Positions 14,848 to 23,714 of a stretch of DNA of 34,041 bases are shown here, in pieces. The stretch is from positions 1-34,041 of the forward strand of contig DAOTVO010000035.1 of the NCBI GenBank assembly GCA_034436335.1, given 5' to 3'. This DNA comes from UBA877 sp034436335. Its GTDB lineage: Bacteria; Chloroflexota; Anaerolineae; Anaerolineales; Villigracilaceae. Position numbers and translations under genes: made by a program. Below the pieces are notes generated by a model. It made no database searches. It saw only the letters and a program-made list of their open reading frames with translations, and was not told the DNA's origin. Numbering within the stretch: the first letter of the stretch is position 1; the number at the start of each line of letters is the position of its first letter.

Positions 14848-15345
14848 ATGTCCACTCATCCTGATTCTGATGTCAAGACATTTCACCTGAAGCATCGCAG
14901 CGCTCTCGTCTTTCAGGCCTTCATTTTCCTTGTCTTTGGAATCTCCTGTATTGTGCAGGGATTCGCGCGTTTCGGCCTCGAAAGTGGCTCCATCTGGAAC
15001 GCCTGGTGGTTCTTTGCTCTGCTGGCTCTCGGCTTTCTTTACCTGACCCTCGAAGCGGCTTACAAGATTTTCTTCAACCGCATCGTCCTGACTCCGGAGG
15101 AGTTCATTCAACATGATTTCCTGAAAGTCACCCGCATCCGCTGGGAGCAGGTCAAGAAAATCGGCGAAATAGACCTCAAGGACCGCAGGCGGATTGACTT
15201 CGGCGTCATCCTCAAAGATTCGGCCATCGAAAAACCGAATCTCTTCTCGACGCCTTTTATTTCCCTCACGCCCTACTTCAAGAGTTGGAACGAAAGCCCC
15301 ATCAAACAGTGGCTCAAAGAACATAAACCCCACCTGCTGAAGTGA
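14848..15345 (+). CDS. Two-TM membrane protein with PH-like tail, function unknown
   Basis: 165 residues from ATG 14848, the first start after the CBS gene; earlier in-frame codons would overlap that gene. Two membrane helices lie at about 20-39 and 51-71 (ALVFQAFIFLVFGISCIV and WWFFALLALGFLYLTLEAAY). The cytoplasmic remainder (NRIVLTPEEFIQHDFLKVTR, IRWEQVKKIGEIDLKDRRR) resembles the short bacterial PH-like domains found after paired helices. No catalytic motif. There is only a weak ribosome binding site, so translation may depend on the CBS gene. Confidence 0.72.
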   Translation: MSTHPDSDVKTFHLKHRSALVFQAFIFLVFGISCIVQGFARFGLESGSIWNAWWFFALLALGFLYLTLEAAYKIFFNRIVLTPEEFIQHDFLKVTRIRWEQVKKIGEIDLKDRRRIDFGVILKDSAIEKPNLFSTPFISLTPYFKSWNESPIKQWLKEHKPHLLK

Positions 15346-15441
15346 CAGGCGTTCACAGCCGCCCCGAACAAAGGCCAATCTCGGAGCAAGCATCCTTCCC
15401 TGCCCCGTCTGGGGCAGAATTCATCTACAAGGCAGCCCTGC

Positions 15442-16653
15442 ATGGAAAATACATCCCAACCCCCAATCCGCCGCCTGCCACGCAACGTCTGGGTGGTGAC
15501 GGCTACATCCTTCCTCACCGACATCTCCTCGGAGATGCTCGCCAACCTCATTCCCCTCTTCCTTGCCAACGTACTCAAAGCCGGCACAGCCGTCATCGGT
15601 CTGATAGACGGCATCGCCGAGACCACCGCCAGCCTAACAAAAATCTACTCGGGCTGGCTTTCGGATAAACTCGGCCGGCGCAAATGGCTCACCGTGCTGG
15701 GATACGGCATCTCCACGATTGCCAAGCCGTTTCTCTACTTCGCTAACACCTGGGGCTGGGTGCTCGGCGTCCGCTTCTCCGACCGGCTTGGCAAGGGCGT
15801 GCGCACCGCCCCGCGCGACGCTCTCATTGCCGGTTCAGTGGATGAAAAACAACGCGGCCTGGCCTTCGGCCTGCACCGCGCCGGGGATACCGCCGGCGCC
15901 TTCACCGGCCTGCTCATTGCCGCCGTCATCATCTGGCTCACCCAGGCCGGCGCGGCGCAACTGGAACGCAACACCTTCCAAATCATCGTTTTGGCCAGCA
16001 TCATCCCCGCCGCGCTGGCCGTGCTGGTGCTGGCGCTTGGGGCCAAAGAAGTAAAAGTGGAACAAACGTCCTCCGCCCCGGCGCTCAGCCTCAAAGGTCT
16101 GGACGACCGCTTCAAGATTTTCCTGCTCATCGTCGTCCTCTTCACGCTTGGCAACTCCTCAGACGCTTTCATCATCCTGCGCGGACAGGAACGCGGCCTG
16201 ACCTTGCTCCAGGTGATGAGCATGCTGTTGACCTTCAACCTGATTTACGCCGCCCTCTCCGGCCCTCTCGGCGCACTCTCGGACAAGATTGGCCGCCGCA
16301 GGCTCATCATCGGCGGCTGGATTGCCTACGGCCTGGTGTACCTCGGCTTCGCCCTCTCCCGCGCCGGATGGCAGGTCTGGGCGCTGTTCGGACTGTATGG
16401 CATCTACTACGCCGCCGTGGAAGGAAACGCCAAAGCCCTGGTCGCCGACCTGGTCGCGCCGGAAAAGCGCGGCACGGCCTACGGTCTCTTCAACGCTGCC
16501 GTCGGCCTGACTGCCTTCCCCGCCTCGGCGATCGCCGGGCTCCTCTGGCAGGGCGCTTTCGGCTGGAGCGGCTTCGGCGCCGCCGCGCCCTTCTTCTTCG
16601 GCGCGGGGATGGCGCTCCTGGCAGGCATTCTCTTCTGGCGTTTGGTGAGATAA
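15442..16653 (+). CDS. Major facilitator superfamily transporter
   Basis: 403 residues and about 12 hydrophobic helices. The cytoplasmic loop 2-3 carries the MFS motif A GWLSDKLGRR (71-80), repeated in weaker form in the second half as GALSDKIGRRR. RTAPRDALIAGSV (121-133) and GLHRAGDTAGAFTG (143-156) are typical of a bacterial MFS subgroup often annotated as drug or multifunctional efflux. The substrate cannot be inferred. The start at 15442 follows a 96-base gap after the PH-like gene; no strong ribosome binding site is seen (GGCAGCCCTGC precedes it). The next gene begins 28 bases downstream, so they are probably in one operon. Confidence 0.88.
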   Translation: MENTSQPPIRRLPRNVWVVTATSFLTDISSEMLANLIPLFLANVLKAGTAVIGLIDGIAETTASLTKIYSGWLSDKLGRRKWLTVLGYGISTIAKPFLYFANTWGWVLGVRFSDRLGKGVRTAPRDALIAGSVDEKQRGLAFGLHRAGDTAGAFTGLLIAAVIIWLTQAGAAQLERNTFQIIVLASIIPAALAVLVLALGAKEVKVEQTSSAPALSLKGLDDRFKIFLLIVVLFTLGNSSDAFIILRGQERGLTLLQVMSMLLTFNLIYAALSGPLGALSDKIGRRRLIIGGWIAYGLVYLGFALSRAGWQVWALFGLYGIYYAAVEGNAKALVADLVAPEKRGTAYGLFNAAVGLTAFPASAIAGLLWQGAFGWSGFGAAAPFFFGAGMALLAGILFWRLVR

Positions 16654-16681
16654 CCCAAGCACACCCTCTGTGGAGTTAACC

Positions 16682-17314
16682 ATGCCGCCCATTATCTTCC
16701 CCCTTCCTTTCAAAAGATGGGCCTATGACCAGCGCGCCGAGATGATTCGCCGCCAGGCGGCGGGCCAAAAGATTGCCCCGCAGGACATCTTCCTCGGCTT
16801 CTGCCGCCACACACCGGCCATCGTCTCGCACGGCCCGGCCGGTTTGAACGCCTCCATCAAGGGCGTCGGTTTCCTGCCCAAGCCCGAACATCTTCAGGCC
16901 ACGCTCGACCTCTATCTGGCACACATCCGCCGCGGCTGGCGCGAAAACTACAGCGAAGAAGGCCTGAAACTGCTGGTCGAACTGCTCTACAGCCCAGCCG
17001 CCGAAGAACGGATTGACTTCTCCCGTTTCGGGACCCTCGAACTGGCGCGCGACCACACCTGGAAGAACCTGCGCGCCGATCCGACCGTGACCCTGCTCTT
17101 CTACCAGCCTCCCGTTGTCAGTTTCGAACTGCGCGGCCGCGCCGAAATCCACGAAGACGGCAGTCCCTACCATCTCTTCCTCAACGCCCAGCATGATGTC
17201 TTTCACAAACCGGCCCCCGAACGCTGGGCGCAGCGCCCGGCCTACGTCTTCGTCATCGAAGAAATCTACGACAACTCGGCCAACGACAGCGGATTCGGCA
17301 AACGCCTGATTTGA
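16682..17314 (+). CDS. Probable FMN-binding split-barrel (pyridoxamine phosphate oxidase-like) protein
   Basis: 210 residues from ATG 16682, preceded by TGGAG at 16671-16675; a GTG four codons earlier is less likely because it overlaps that site. The C-terminal half contains LELARDHTWKNLRADPTVTL, LLFYQPPVVSFELRGRAEI and a long Asn/His-rich segment before AYVFVIEEIYD. This is the pattern of the FMN-binding barrel: a strand, 'NLR-NP-V-L-F', then 'FE-RG-AEI'. The N-terminal half (FPLPFKRWAYDQRAEMIRRQ, GFCRHTPAIVSHGPAGLNAS) is less clear. If correct, it would be a small flavin-dependent redox or flavin-binding protein. Substrate unknown. Confidence 0.55.
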   Translation: MPPIIFPLPFKRWAYDQRAEMIRRQAAGQKIAPQDIFLGFCRHTPAIVSHGPAGLNASIKGVGFLPKPEHLQATLDLYLAHIRRGWRENYSEEGLKLLVELLYSPAAEERIDFSRFGTLELARDHTWKNLRADPTVTLLFYQPPVVSFELRGRAEIHEDGSPYHLFLNAQHDVFHKPAPERWAQRPAYVFVIEEIYDNSANDSGFGKRLI

Positions 17315-17350
17315 TTTGCCCCCGCCGCGCTGCTATCGGTCAAGCAACCG

Positions 17351-17377
17351 TAGGGCGGGATGTCATTCCCGCCCCTA
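17351..17377. terminator. Hairpin between convergent genes
   Basis: GGGCGGGA (17353-17360) pairs with TCCCGCCC (17367-17374) over a 6-base loop, then CTATTATTT. It touches the stop codon of the minus-strand lipoprotein gene at 17378. The weak U-run makes it either a terminator for both sides or one of the palindromic repeats. Confidence 0.5.
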
Positions 17378-19465
17378 TTATTTCCCCTCCAGCCAAACCG
17401 TAAACGTTCCCTCCCCGCGCACCGTGACCAGCGAGAGCGGGAAAGGCAGATAATGACCGGGCGGGAACTCCTGATTGGGGTCTTCCGGCCCGCCGGTGAA
17501 CAGTTGTGTGAAGGTGAACGCCTGCGCCGACAGCCCCGCCTCGGCGCGGACCTCGAGCCTCCTCCCGCCGAGCGGCCCCCATGCCCAGGAGAAACCGGGA
17601 ACAAAAGCGGCGAGATACTCGGACGGCGCGGCGAAGAAGACCTGCGGATCCACCGCCAGCGGCAAAAGGACGTTCACCGGACCCGTTCCCCGATACGCCG
17701 CCTCGAGGCCGTTTTCTCCCAGGCGGAAGGTCTTCGTCCGGCTGCTACCCTCCAGGACGAGCAAACCTGGCTCCACGCGACCGACAACGTACTCGTCAAA
17801 CGCGTCGTCCGCATCGCTGAACGCGCCCATCAGCGCGCCGGGGTCGGCGGCGTCACCGCGCTCGGCGCGCCACTGCGAGGGGTCGCTCAGCCCGGCGAAG
17901 AATTGTACGCTGGGGGCAATCATCTGATGCGGCCCGGATTCATCGAGATGGAAAAGATACGTCAGCCGCGCTCCATTCGTCTCGATGACGGCGAACCAGC
18001 GCTCATTTGCCAGCAGGCATTCGGCACGGCCGTCGCGGTCGGGGTCGGAGGCGCAGTCGGCGCGGGGGGTGGGGAAGTCGGCCCACTGCGCCGCTTCCAG
18101 CAGCAGGCCGACCTGACCCACATAAGCGCGGCGCAGTTCTTCGAAGCGGGAATCGGCAGCGGGAGCGTTGAGTTGCAGATACATCTGCCAGGCCGAGCGG
18201 GTGACCGTGTTATCGGGAGCGCAGCGCAGAGCCTCCACCCATTCATCCGGCGCGGATGCAGCGGAGGCGGGTTGAAACGAGGCGCTCACAGGGAAGGACA
18301 GCAGGTCATCGCCGTCGAGCGCCCAAATCCACGGATGCCCCGCCAGCCAGGCAAAAGCGGGCGCGGCCATGTCCGAGTTGCCCCACTCGGAGCGCGGCAG
18401 ACTGCCGCCCAGAAGGACCAGGTCGGTCTTATCGGGCGAGAAGAGCGCCTCCACCAGCGCGCGGCGCGTTTCCAGAGTCAGGCCGTCCCAGCCCACCTGG
18501 ACGGTTTCGGCGTCGGGGAGCGGGAGGAGCCGCGTCCCGCCGGCGCGGGCGAGGCGGGAGGAATCGGGCAGGGGAAAGAATTGAAAACGGGAAGCAGGCA
18601 GGAGGTCCGGCGACGCCGCGTACGAAAAGAGACTGCCCGGCAGGCCAAATCCTTCGGCGGCGCGGGCGCTGAAAGCGAGCGCCATGCCGACCGGTTGGCT
18701 GTAGGCCGTCTGCGGCAGGAGCAGCAGCCCGCGGCGCGCCATCCGCTGTACCTGCGGCAGAGCGCCCTCGTAGTTCAGGGCGGCGAGCGAGGCAGGGGTC
18801 TTCAGGTCGAGCAGGGCGACGGGGACGTGATGGGTCTCGGCAGAGTCGAGGATGTGCTTTAGGCCGTGCCGCCCGCCGTTGGGGCCGCTGTGCGCTCCAT
18901 CCCAGCGGCGCAGAGCCTGGGCCGGGGTGTAGGCCGGATAGACATCCCAAAAGGCCAGCAGGACAGGCGCGCGCCGGACGGGGGGGAGGGCATCGGAGCG
19001 GACAGCGGCGGTTTCGTCAGCGAGGGTATCTGCGCCGGGCCGGGCGGCGAAGGCCTGCACGGTGAAGGGTTGGGGCAGGCTGAGGCGGTTGAGACGCACG
19101 GTGACGGTGTCCAGCCAGGGGTCGCGCACAAGGCGGACGCGCAGGCCGGTATCGGACGGGGAGAGGGAGGGGCGCCCCTGAGCGGGGAGGCGCAGGAGCA
19201 GGTCGCCGGTCGAAGCGGCGAGGCGCAGGGTCAGGTCGGAATCGGGGACGAGGGGCAGATCGAGCAGGTCGAGGCGGATTTCGACATCCGAGCCAACCGT
19301 GCGGACGTAGAGGGCGAGGAGTTCGGTGGAGGGGGTGGGGGCGTCGAGCGGGTCGAGCAAGCGCAGGTCGGCGGCGCTCCAGGGGCGAGAGGCGGGGAGC
19401 GGGGCGCAGGCCGTAGCGGAGAGCGTCAGGCCGAGGACGAGAATCAGGGCAGGCAGGCGGCGCAT
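17378..19465 (-). CDS. Large lipoprotein of unknown function
   Basis: 695 residues from ATG 19465. The signal peptide ends in the lipobox SATAC (Cys20). Residues 25-180 look beta-rich. The middle (about 175-420: APVLLAFWDVYPAYTPAQAL, then HVPVALLDLKTPASLA and LLLPQTAYSQPVG, with WGNSDMAAPAFAWLAGHPWI) resembles the barrel-like layout of extracytoplasmic polysaccharide-acting enzymes. The C-terminal third (ANERWFAVIETNGARLTYLF) recalls sequences next to GH57-type domains. None of this is strong enough to name an enzyme. The start is chosen because it gives a full lipoprotein signal; a longer frame would overlap the cyclase gene. TGA of the cyclase and this ATG are one base apart, so the two are cotranslated. 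Confidence 0.75.
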   Translation of the reverse strand: MRRLPALILVLGLTLSATACAPLPASRPWSAADLRLLDPLDAPTPSTELLALYVRTVGSDVEIRLDLLDLPLVPDSDLTLRLAASTGDLLLRLPAQGRPSLSPSDTGLRVRLVRDPWLDTVTVRLNRLSLPQPFTVQAFAARPGADTLADETAAVRSDALPPVRRAPVLLAFWDVYPAYTPAQALRRWDGAHSGPNGGRHGLKHILDSAETHHVPVALLDLKTPASLAALNYEGALPQVQRMARRGLLLLPQTAYSQPVGMALAFSARAAEGFGLPGSLFSYAASPDLLPASRFQFFPLPDSSRLARAGGTRLLPLPDAETVQVGWDGLTLETRRALVEALFSPDKTDLVLLGGSLPRSEWGNSDMAAPAFAWLAGHPWIWALDGDDLLSFPVSASFQPASAASAPDEWVEALRCAPDNTVTRSAWQMYLQLNAPAADSRFEELRRAYVGQVGLLLEAAQWADFPTPRADCASDPDRDGRAECLLANERWFAVIETNGARLTYLFHLDESGPHQMIAPSVQFFAGLSDPSQWRAERGDAADPGALMGAFSDADDAFDEYVVGRVEPGLLVLEGSSRTKTFRLGENGLEAAYRGTGPVNVLLPLAVDPQVFFAAPSEYLAAFVPGFSWAWGPLGGRRLEVRAEAGLSAQAFTFTQLFTGGPEDPNQEFPPGHYLPFPLSLVTVRGEGTFTVWLEGK

Positions 19466-19466
19466 G

Positions 19467-21338
19467 TCAGAGGGACTGGCCTTCGAGCGGGCGGATGCGT
19501 TCTTCGGGCGGCGCGCCTTTGCGTCCCAGCACCTTGTAGATGCTGACCGGTTCGCTCTTGCCGCGCACGGCCTGGCGGGCGGCAAATTCGACCTCGAACT
19601 CGTCGGCAACCAAGCGGGCGGTCTGCTCGCTGAGCAAGATAGGCCAGCCGATGATTTTTGTCTGGTCCTGCAGGCGGGCGGCGAGGTTGGCGTTATCGCC
19701 GATGACGGTGTAACTGATGCGCTGGGCCGAACCGATCAGACCGACAAAGACCTCGCCGGTGTGGATGCCGATGCCGATTTCAAGGCCGCGCCGCAGACGC
19801 CCTTCCGCCTGCCAGCGGCGGTTGAGGCGCGCCAGTTCGAGGTGCATTTCGACGGCGGCGCGCACCGCGCAGGCGGGATGGTCGGGATGAGTCACCGGTT
19901 CGCCAAAGAAAGCGATCACGGCATCGCCTTCGTATTTGTCCACCGTGCCGCCGTTGCGGTGGATGATGGCGGTCATGGCCTCGAGGTAGGGGTTGAGCAG
20001 CAGGACGAGTTCCTCCGGCGTCATCTTTTCGGAAAGGCCGGTGAAACCGCGGATGTCGGAGAAGAGGAGCGTGACGTTGGCGCGCTTGTTGAGGGAGTGA
20101 ATATCCTGGGTGGCGAGCATTTGGTCCACCATCTCCGGCGAAAGGAAGCGGCTGAAGAGGGCGCGCACGCGGCGTTTTTCAACCTCCTGAGCGACGGCCT
20201 GCTCGACGAACTGGACGACCACGCCGAGGAAAAGCATCGTTTCGGGAGCGGCGGTGGGGAGGTACCAATTGAAGGAGACAAAGGCGAGGAAGCAAATCCC
20301 CAGATAGGCCGTCAGGGCGGCGGCCAGGGTGAGCAGAGTCAAGGCCGGACGGCGGATATTTCCAATCCCGCCTGCCAGCAAAGCCATCAGGAGGATGATG
20401 AGCAGATTGAACCAGGGCGGGGCGAGGCGCAGGTACTCCCCGTTCAGGATGGTAGCGATGGCATTGGCGACGATCTCGACCCCGGGCATGGTCTCGGAGG
20501 CCGAAAAGGGAGTGGGGTACACATCGTGGAGGGTGATGCTGGTCGCTCCGATGAGGACGATTTTGCCGCGGAAGGCTTCCGCGTCGACCAGGCCGTCGGC
20601 CACATCGGCGGCAGAGTAGGTAGGATACGTTCCGGCCGGGCCGGCAAAATTGACCAGGAAGCGCCCCTGGGTGAGCGGAACTTCCTGCCCGTTGAAGAAC
20701 AGTCCTTGCGAAGTGATGGCAGGCGGTTCGAGGCCGAGGAAGAGAGCGGCGGTCTCGAAGGCCCAATGGTAGTAGATTTCTTCGCCAAAGGTATCAAAGG
20801 CCTGCAGGCTGCGGCCGATGGCATCATCGTCGAGATGGACTCCGGTCGGGCCGAGGCCGTCCAGAACGTCCAAGTAGAGCGGCAGAGGCTGTTTGAGGGT
20901 GACCGTGCCGAGGGTTTCGTCCCTGAAAATCTGAATGACGGCAACGGAAGCGGGCGTTTCGGCCAGGGCGGCGGTGAGGGCCTCGTCTCCGCCGGGGTCG
21001 TAGCCCTGTTCGAAGAGAAAAATATCTACGCCAATCACTTTTGTGCCGGCGCGGTTCAATTGAGCGACGATTTGTGCCAGATAGGCGCGCGGCCAGGGCC
21101 ACTGGTAGCCGGTCCAGTTGAAGGAAAAATCGTCAATTGCGACGAGGACAATATCTGGGTGCGGCGGGCGGACCCCGCGCAGACGCATCATCCCGTCGCG
21201 GGCGGCCAGTTCGAGGCGTTCGAGGGGAGTGGATACGCCGCTGAGAGCGCCAAGCGAATTAAGGAGCATTATCAAGGCAGCAAGAGCCACCAGGAGAATA
21301 TGGCGCAAGGTGACCTTTGGGGAGCGCAGGGCGGGCAT
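19467..21338 (-). CDS. CHASE2-domain adenylate/guanylate cyclase
   Basis: 623 residues from ATG 21338. TM1 lies at 13-32. The extracytoplasmic CHASE2 sensor covers about 35-310 (PDIVLVAIDD, TKVIGVDIFLFE, GKIVLIGATS, TMPGVEIVANA). Three helices follow at 311-327, 333-354 and 366-380, then a class III cyclase catalytic domain at 418-600. Catalytic residues are all present: metal Asp428 in LFSDIRGFT and Asp472 in KYEGDAVIAFF, Lys468 for adenine selection, Asp548 in YTVIGDNANL, and Asn551 and Arg555 for the transition state. It should make cAMP at the membrane in response to an envelope signal. A TTG 18 bases further out is rejected because it lies on the TATAAT. ATG 21338 has no Shine-Dalgarno; the gene follows a terminator directly. 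Confidence 0.93.
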   Translation of the reverse strand: MPALRSPKVTLRHILLVALAALIMLLNSLGALSGVSTPLERLELAARDGMMRLRGVRPPHPDIVLVAIDDFSFNWTGYQWPWPRAYLAQIVAQLNRAGTKVIGVDIFLFEQGYDPGGDEALTAALAETPASVAVIQIFRDETLGTVTLKQPLPLYLDVLDGLGPTGVHLDDDAIGRSLQAFDTFGEEIYYHWAFETAALFLGLEPPAITSQGLFFNGQEVPLTQGRFLVNFAGPAGTYPTYSAADVADGLVDAEAFRGKIVLIGATSITLHDVYPTPFSASETMPGVEIVANAIATILNGEYLRLAPPWFNLLIILLMALLAGGIGNIRRPALTLLTLAAALTAYLGICFLAFVSFNWYLPTAAPETMLFLGVVVQFVEQAVAQEVEKRRVRALFSRFLSPEMVDQMLATQDIHSLNKRANVTLLFSDIRGFTGLSEKMTPEELVLLLNPYLEAMTAIIHRNGGTVDKYEGDAVIAFFGEPVTHPDHPACAVRAAVEMHLELARLNRRWQAEGRLRRGLEIGIGIHTGEVFVGLIGSAQRISYTVIGDNANLAARLQDQTKIIGWPILLSEQTARLVADEFEVEFAARQAVRGKSEPVSIYKVLGRKGAPPEERIRPLEGQSL

Positions 21339-21344
21339 GGGCGT

Positions 21345-21350
21345 ATTATA
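21345..21350 (-). promoter_or_regulatory. TATAAT box 6 bases before the cyclase start codon
   Basis: On the minus strand TATAAT (21350 to 21345) is followed by ACGCCC and ATG 21338, which fits a -10 box for a leaderless mRNA. No good -35 is present, because that position falls inside the terminator hairpin 21355-21384. Confidence 0.35.
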
Positions 21351-21354
21351 AAAC

Positions 21355-21384
21355 AAGTGCGCCGGAAGGTCTCCGGCGCACTTA
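21355..21384 (-). terminator. Terminator after the FecR lipoprotein gene
   Basis: On the minus strand AAGTGCGCCGGA pairs with TCCGGCGCACTT around a short loop, then TTGTTTTAT. It lies 18 bases past the stop of the FecR gene and 17 bases before the cyclase start. Confidence 0.8.
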
Positions 21385-21401
21385 GTTAAAGGCTCAAACA
21401 G

Positions 21402-23714
21402 TTATGGGCAGGCGCTTCCACCGGTGTACTCGAATGAATAAAGAGATGAGGTGGCATTATTGCCGTCATTGTCGATCGCCCAGAACCACCAGACCACCTG
21501 GCCGCCTGGCTGTACCGGAATGTACAGGTCTCCGGCCCAGGTGTCGCCGCCCTGATAGTTCAGGTGTTGGTGATCCTCCAGGACGAGATTTCCGCCGCCA
21601 TCATACACCTTGTAAGCCACCTTAACGTATTGCAACTCATCCGGGTCAATGGCATCCACCTGGTAATGATTGGTGCATACAGAGATGGTGCCATTAGGGC
21701 CGCTCTGATTCTGGAAGGTGGTCGGCGTATCAGGCGGCGGGGTAAGCGGACAGCCGGGGGAGGTGAAACTGTAGATATTATCGTCGTGGATGTACACGCC
21801 ATTCTTGTAAATCGCAAACCGCCAGTAGATGGTCACGCCTGCGCCTATGCCGTCCAGGCAAACATTAGCCTGGTATTTTGTCCCGCCGACATTCGAAAGG
21901 ACGTGATGCGGGTCTTGATCGCCGTTCGGGATCGGGTCGGTGGAGAAGATGACTTTGACAATTGAGTCATGGGGCGCGTTGACATCTACCGAGAAGAGTT
22001 TTTGGCACTCATTGATGTTGCCGGTTGGCCCCTGCCGATTCCAGAACATCAAATTGGGATTGGGAGGTGGGGTGCTCGTTGGCGAAAAACTGGCCGGTTT
22101 AGTGAAGGTGAAATGTTCGCTATAGCAGACATTCTCCATATTGCTGTTTTTGACCGTCACCCACCATTCGTACTGGCCGCCGGGCGTCAACGCATCCATA
22201 TACCGGGTGTGGCTGGTATCAAATTCGGGCAGCGAAATTTGCGCCTGGTTGGGAAGTTTGAAGTTAATGATGTATTTGAAAGCGTCCGGATGCGCCATCC
22301 ATTCAAAGGTGACCGCTCCAGAAGCAGGCAAAGAAGCATTATTCTCCGGCGTCAGGAGCGAAATGCAGGCCTCGGCCGGCGGAGGAGTGGGAATCTCGCC
22401 AGAGCGCTTAAAGGTGTGCTGCTGCGAAGCGCAAATCGGTTGACGGCGGGAGGAGTAGGCAGTTACCTGCCAGTGATATTCACCGGGCTGAGTAAACATC
22501 TCGGCCGGGAGGGTGTAGGTGTTCATCCAGACCTGTCGCGAAACTTCCGTGCCGTTGGGTTGAGTAATGACGAGAATATATTTGTAGGCTTCAGGATGGT
22601 CTTCCCAGGAGAATATGACCGGGCCGGATTGGGGCAGTTCAAAGCCATCTTCAGGAGAGAGAAGCGCAGAGCAATCTTTGGCAGGCAGTTCATGCGCAGG
22701 TTTAGTGAAAGTCCAAGAGTCGCTGGTGCAGATAGGTCGCATGTAAAAATCGTACGCGGTGACCGTCCACAAGTAATTTCCCTCCAACGGCAACTCAAAG
22801 GCATCCACCTGCAGTGAACTGCGCCAGGTATGCCAGGAACGTTCTGCCCCATTCGGTTTGACCACTGTCAGCGTATATTTGTATGCGCCTGGCTGGTCAT
22901 TCCAGTCGAATTGAATCATGCCGTCTGCAGCGATCTCCGCACCGTTTTGCGGAAGCCCCAGTTCGAAGCAGGATTCCTGCGGCATCGGGCTGAGCAAGGT
23001 CGGCAGAGGTGGCAAGGCGGTGGCGGTTGCCATCATCGCCTGCAAGATTTGCTGTGCTTCAGGATTATTGGCCAGGAATTTTTCGATTTCCTGCTGAGTC
23101 AGGTAACGCAACATCGGCGGCGGAGGTGGCACATTGCCTTCGGGGTCGAAACTGAAGAGCGTACAGCCCTGACCGGCGATCATCTCCATCACCGCGGCTG
23201 GATTTTCTGCAGTGCACCAGCCCTCCAGACAGGTGACCCAGACGTCCTCCGTCGCCGGGTCCAGCCAAACTGACATGTACGAGCCGCGCACCGAGGCCGT
23301 GCCGGAGGGAGTCTCAATTTGCATCTCGCCACCGTTTAGAATGACCCAGAGCTCGCCGGCGCGCATCAACAGGCGGGTCAACAAGCCCTTATCGGCCGGT
23401 TCGTTGGAGGCAAGCGTGAAGAAACTGTTCGGAGCCACGCGGACAATGGTGCCGCTGGAAAAGTTGAGGCGTACTCGGCCATCTGAACCGGTGCGGACGA
23501 TTCCCCCTACCTGGAGTATGTCGTCGTTGGAAGCATTGATAAAAGCGGTTTGGCCGGGATTCTTAATTTGAACCGTTCCGGACACTTCGGAAAGTAGAGC
23601 CGTATCATCCGGCGCTGAGTTTGATGGCGTGCTGGTATTGGCCTTCCCCGAGCAAGCCGACAGAAAGGCACCTCCCGCAAGGAACAAAGTTATCAATAAG
23701 AATCTTATTTTCAT
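21402..23714 (-). CDS. FecR-domain lipoprotein with repeated beta-sandwich modules
   Basis: 770 residues. The lipobox is LSAC (Cys21). FecR domain about 40-165 (SEVSGTVQIKNPG, IVRTGSDGRVRLNFSSGT, GGEMQIETPSGTASVRGS); here it is extracellular and not linked to a TonB receptor, so it is probably a structural or sensing domain. Three related units of ~90 residues follow at 249-337, 348-437 and 450-538, each with a Cys-x-x-LL-P-(D/E)-(N/D)G opening, (F/W)-W-(D/E)-x(H/Q)P-A-KY and W-VTAY, like Fn3-type or sugar-binding sandwiches. Two more related units, 556-655 and 666-768, share QxGPxGxIxxC. Cysteines pair up within units. The start is near a purine-rich AGGAGACACTT site. Its neighbour is the cyclase; it may act as the surface partner of the CHASE2 sensor. 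Confidence 0.88.
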   Translation of the reverse strand: MKIRFLLITLFLAGGAFLSACSGKANTSTPSNSAPDDTALLSEVSGTVQIKNPGQTAFINASNDDILQVGGIVRTGSDGRVRLNFSSGTIVRVAPNSFFTLASNEPADKGLLTRLLMRAGELWVILNGGEMQIETPSGTASVRGSYMSVWLDPATEDVWVTCLEGWCTAENPAAVMEMIAGQGCTLFSFDPEGNVPPPPPMLRYLTQQEIEKFLANNPEAQQILQAMMATATALPPLPTLLSPMPQESCFELGLPQNGAEIAADGMIQFDWNDQPGAYKYTLTVVKPNGAERSWHTWRSSLQVDAFELPLEGNYLWTVTAYDFYMRPICTSDSWTFTKPAHELPAKDCSALLSPEDGFELPQSGPVIFSWEDHPEAYKYILVITQPNGTEVSRQVWMNTYTLPAEMFTQPGEYHWQVTAYSSRRQPICASQQHTFKRSGEIPTPPPAEACISLLTPENNASLPASGAVTFEWMAHPDAFKYIINFKLPNQAQISLPEFDTSHTRYMDALTPGGQYEWWVTVKNSNMENVCYSEHFTFTKPASFSPTSTPPPNPNLMFWNRQGPTGNINECQKLFSVDVNAPHDSIVKVIFSTDPIPNGDQDPHHVLSNVGGTKYQANVCLDGIGAGVTIYWRFAIYKNGVYIHDDNIYSFTSPGCPLTPPPDTPTTFQNQSGPNGTISVCTNHYQVDAIDPDELQYVKVAYKVYDGGGNLVLEDHQHLNYQGGDTWAGDLYIPVQPGGQVVWWFWAIDNDGNNATSSLYSFEYTGGSACP

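Noticed and set aside
17360..18862. Open frame on the plus strand across the large lipoprotein
   Set aside because: Rich in Arg/Gly/Pro with no ribosome binding site; a shadow of the minus-strand lipoprotein, which has a proper signal peptide and a coupled start.
19326..21389. Long open frame on the plus strand across the CHASE2 cyclase
   Set aside because: Antisense to the cyclase; the minus-strand frame carries the catalytic residues and CHASE2 motifs, and the plus frame has charged low-complexity composition only.
21402..23714. FecR as regulator of a TonB-dependent receptor
   Set aside because: No extracytoplasmic sigma factor or TonB receptor is next to it, and the protein is a lipoprotein, so the classical iron-signalling role is unlikely.
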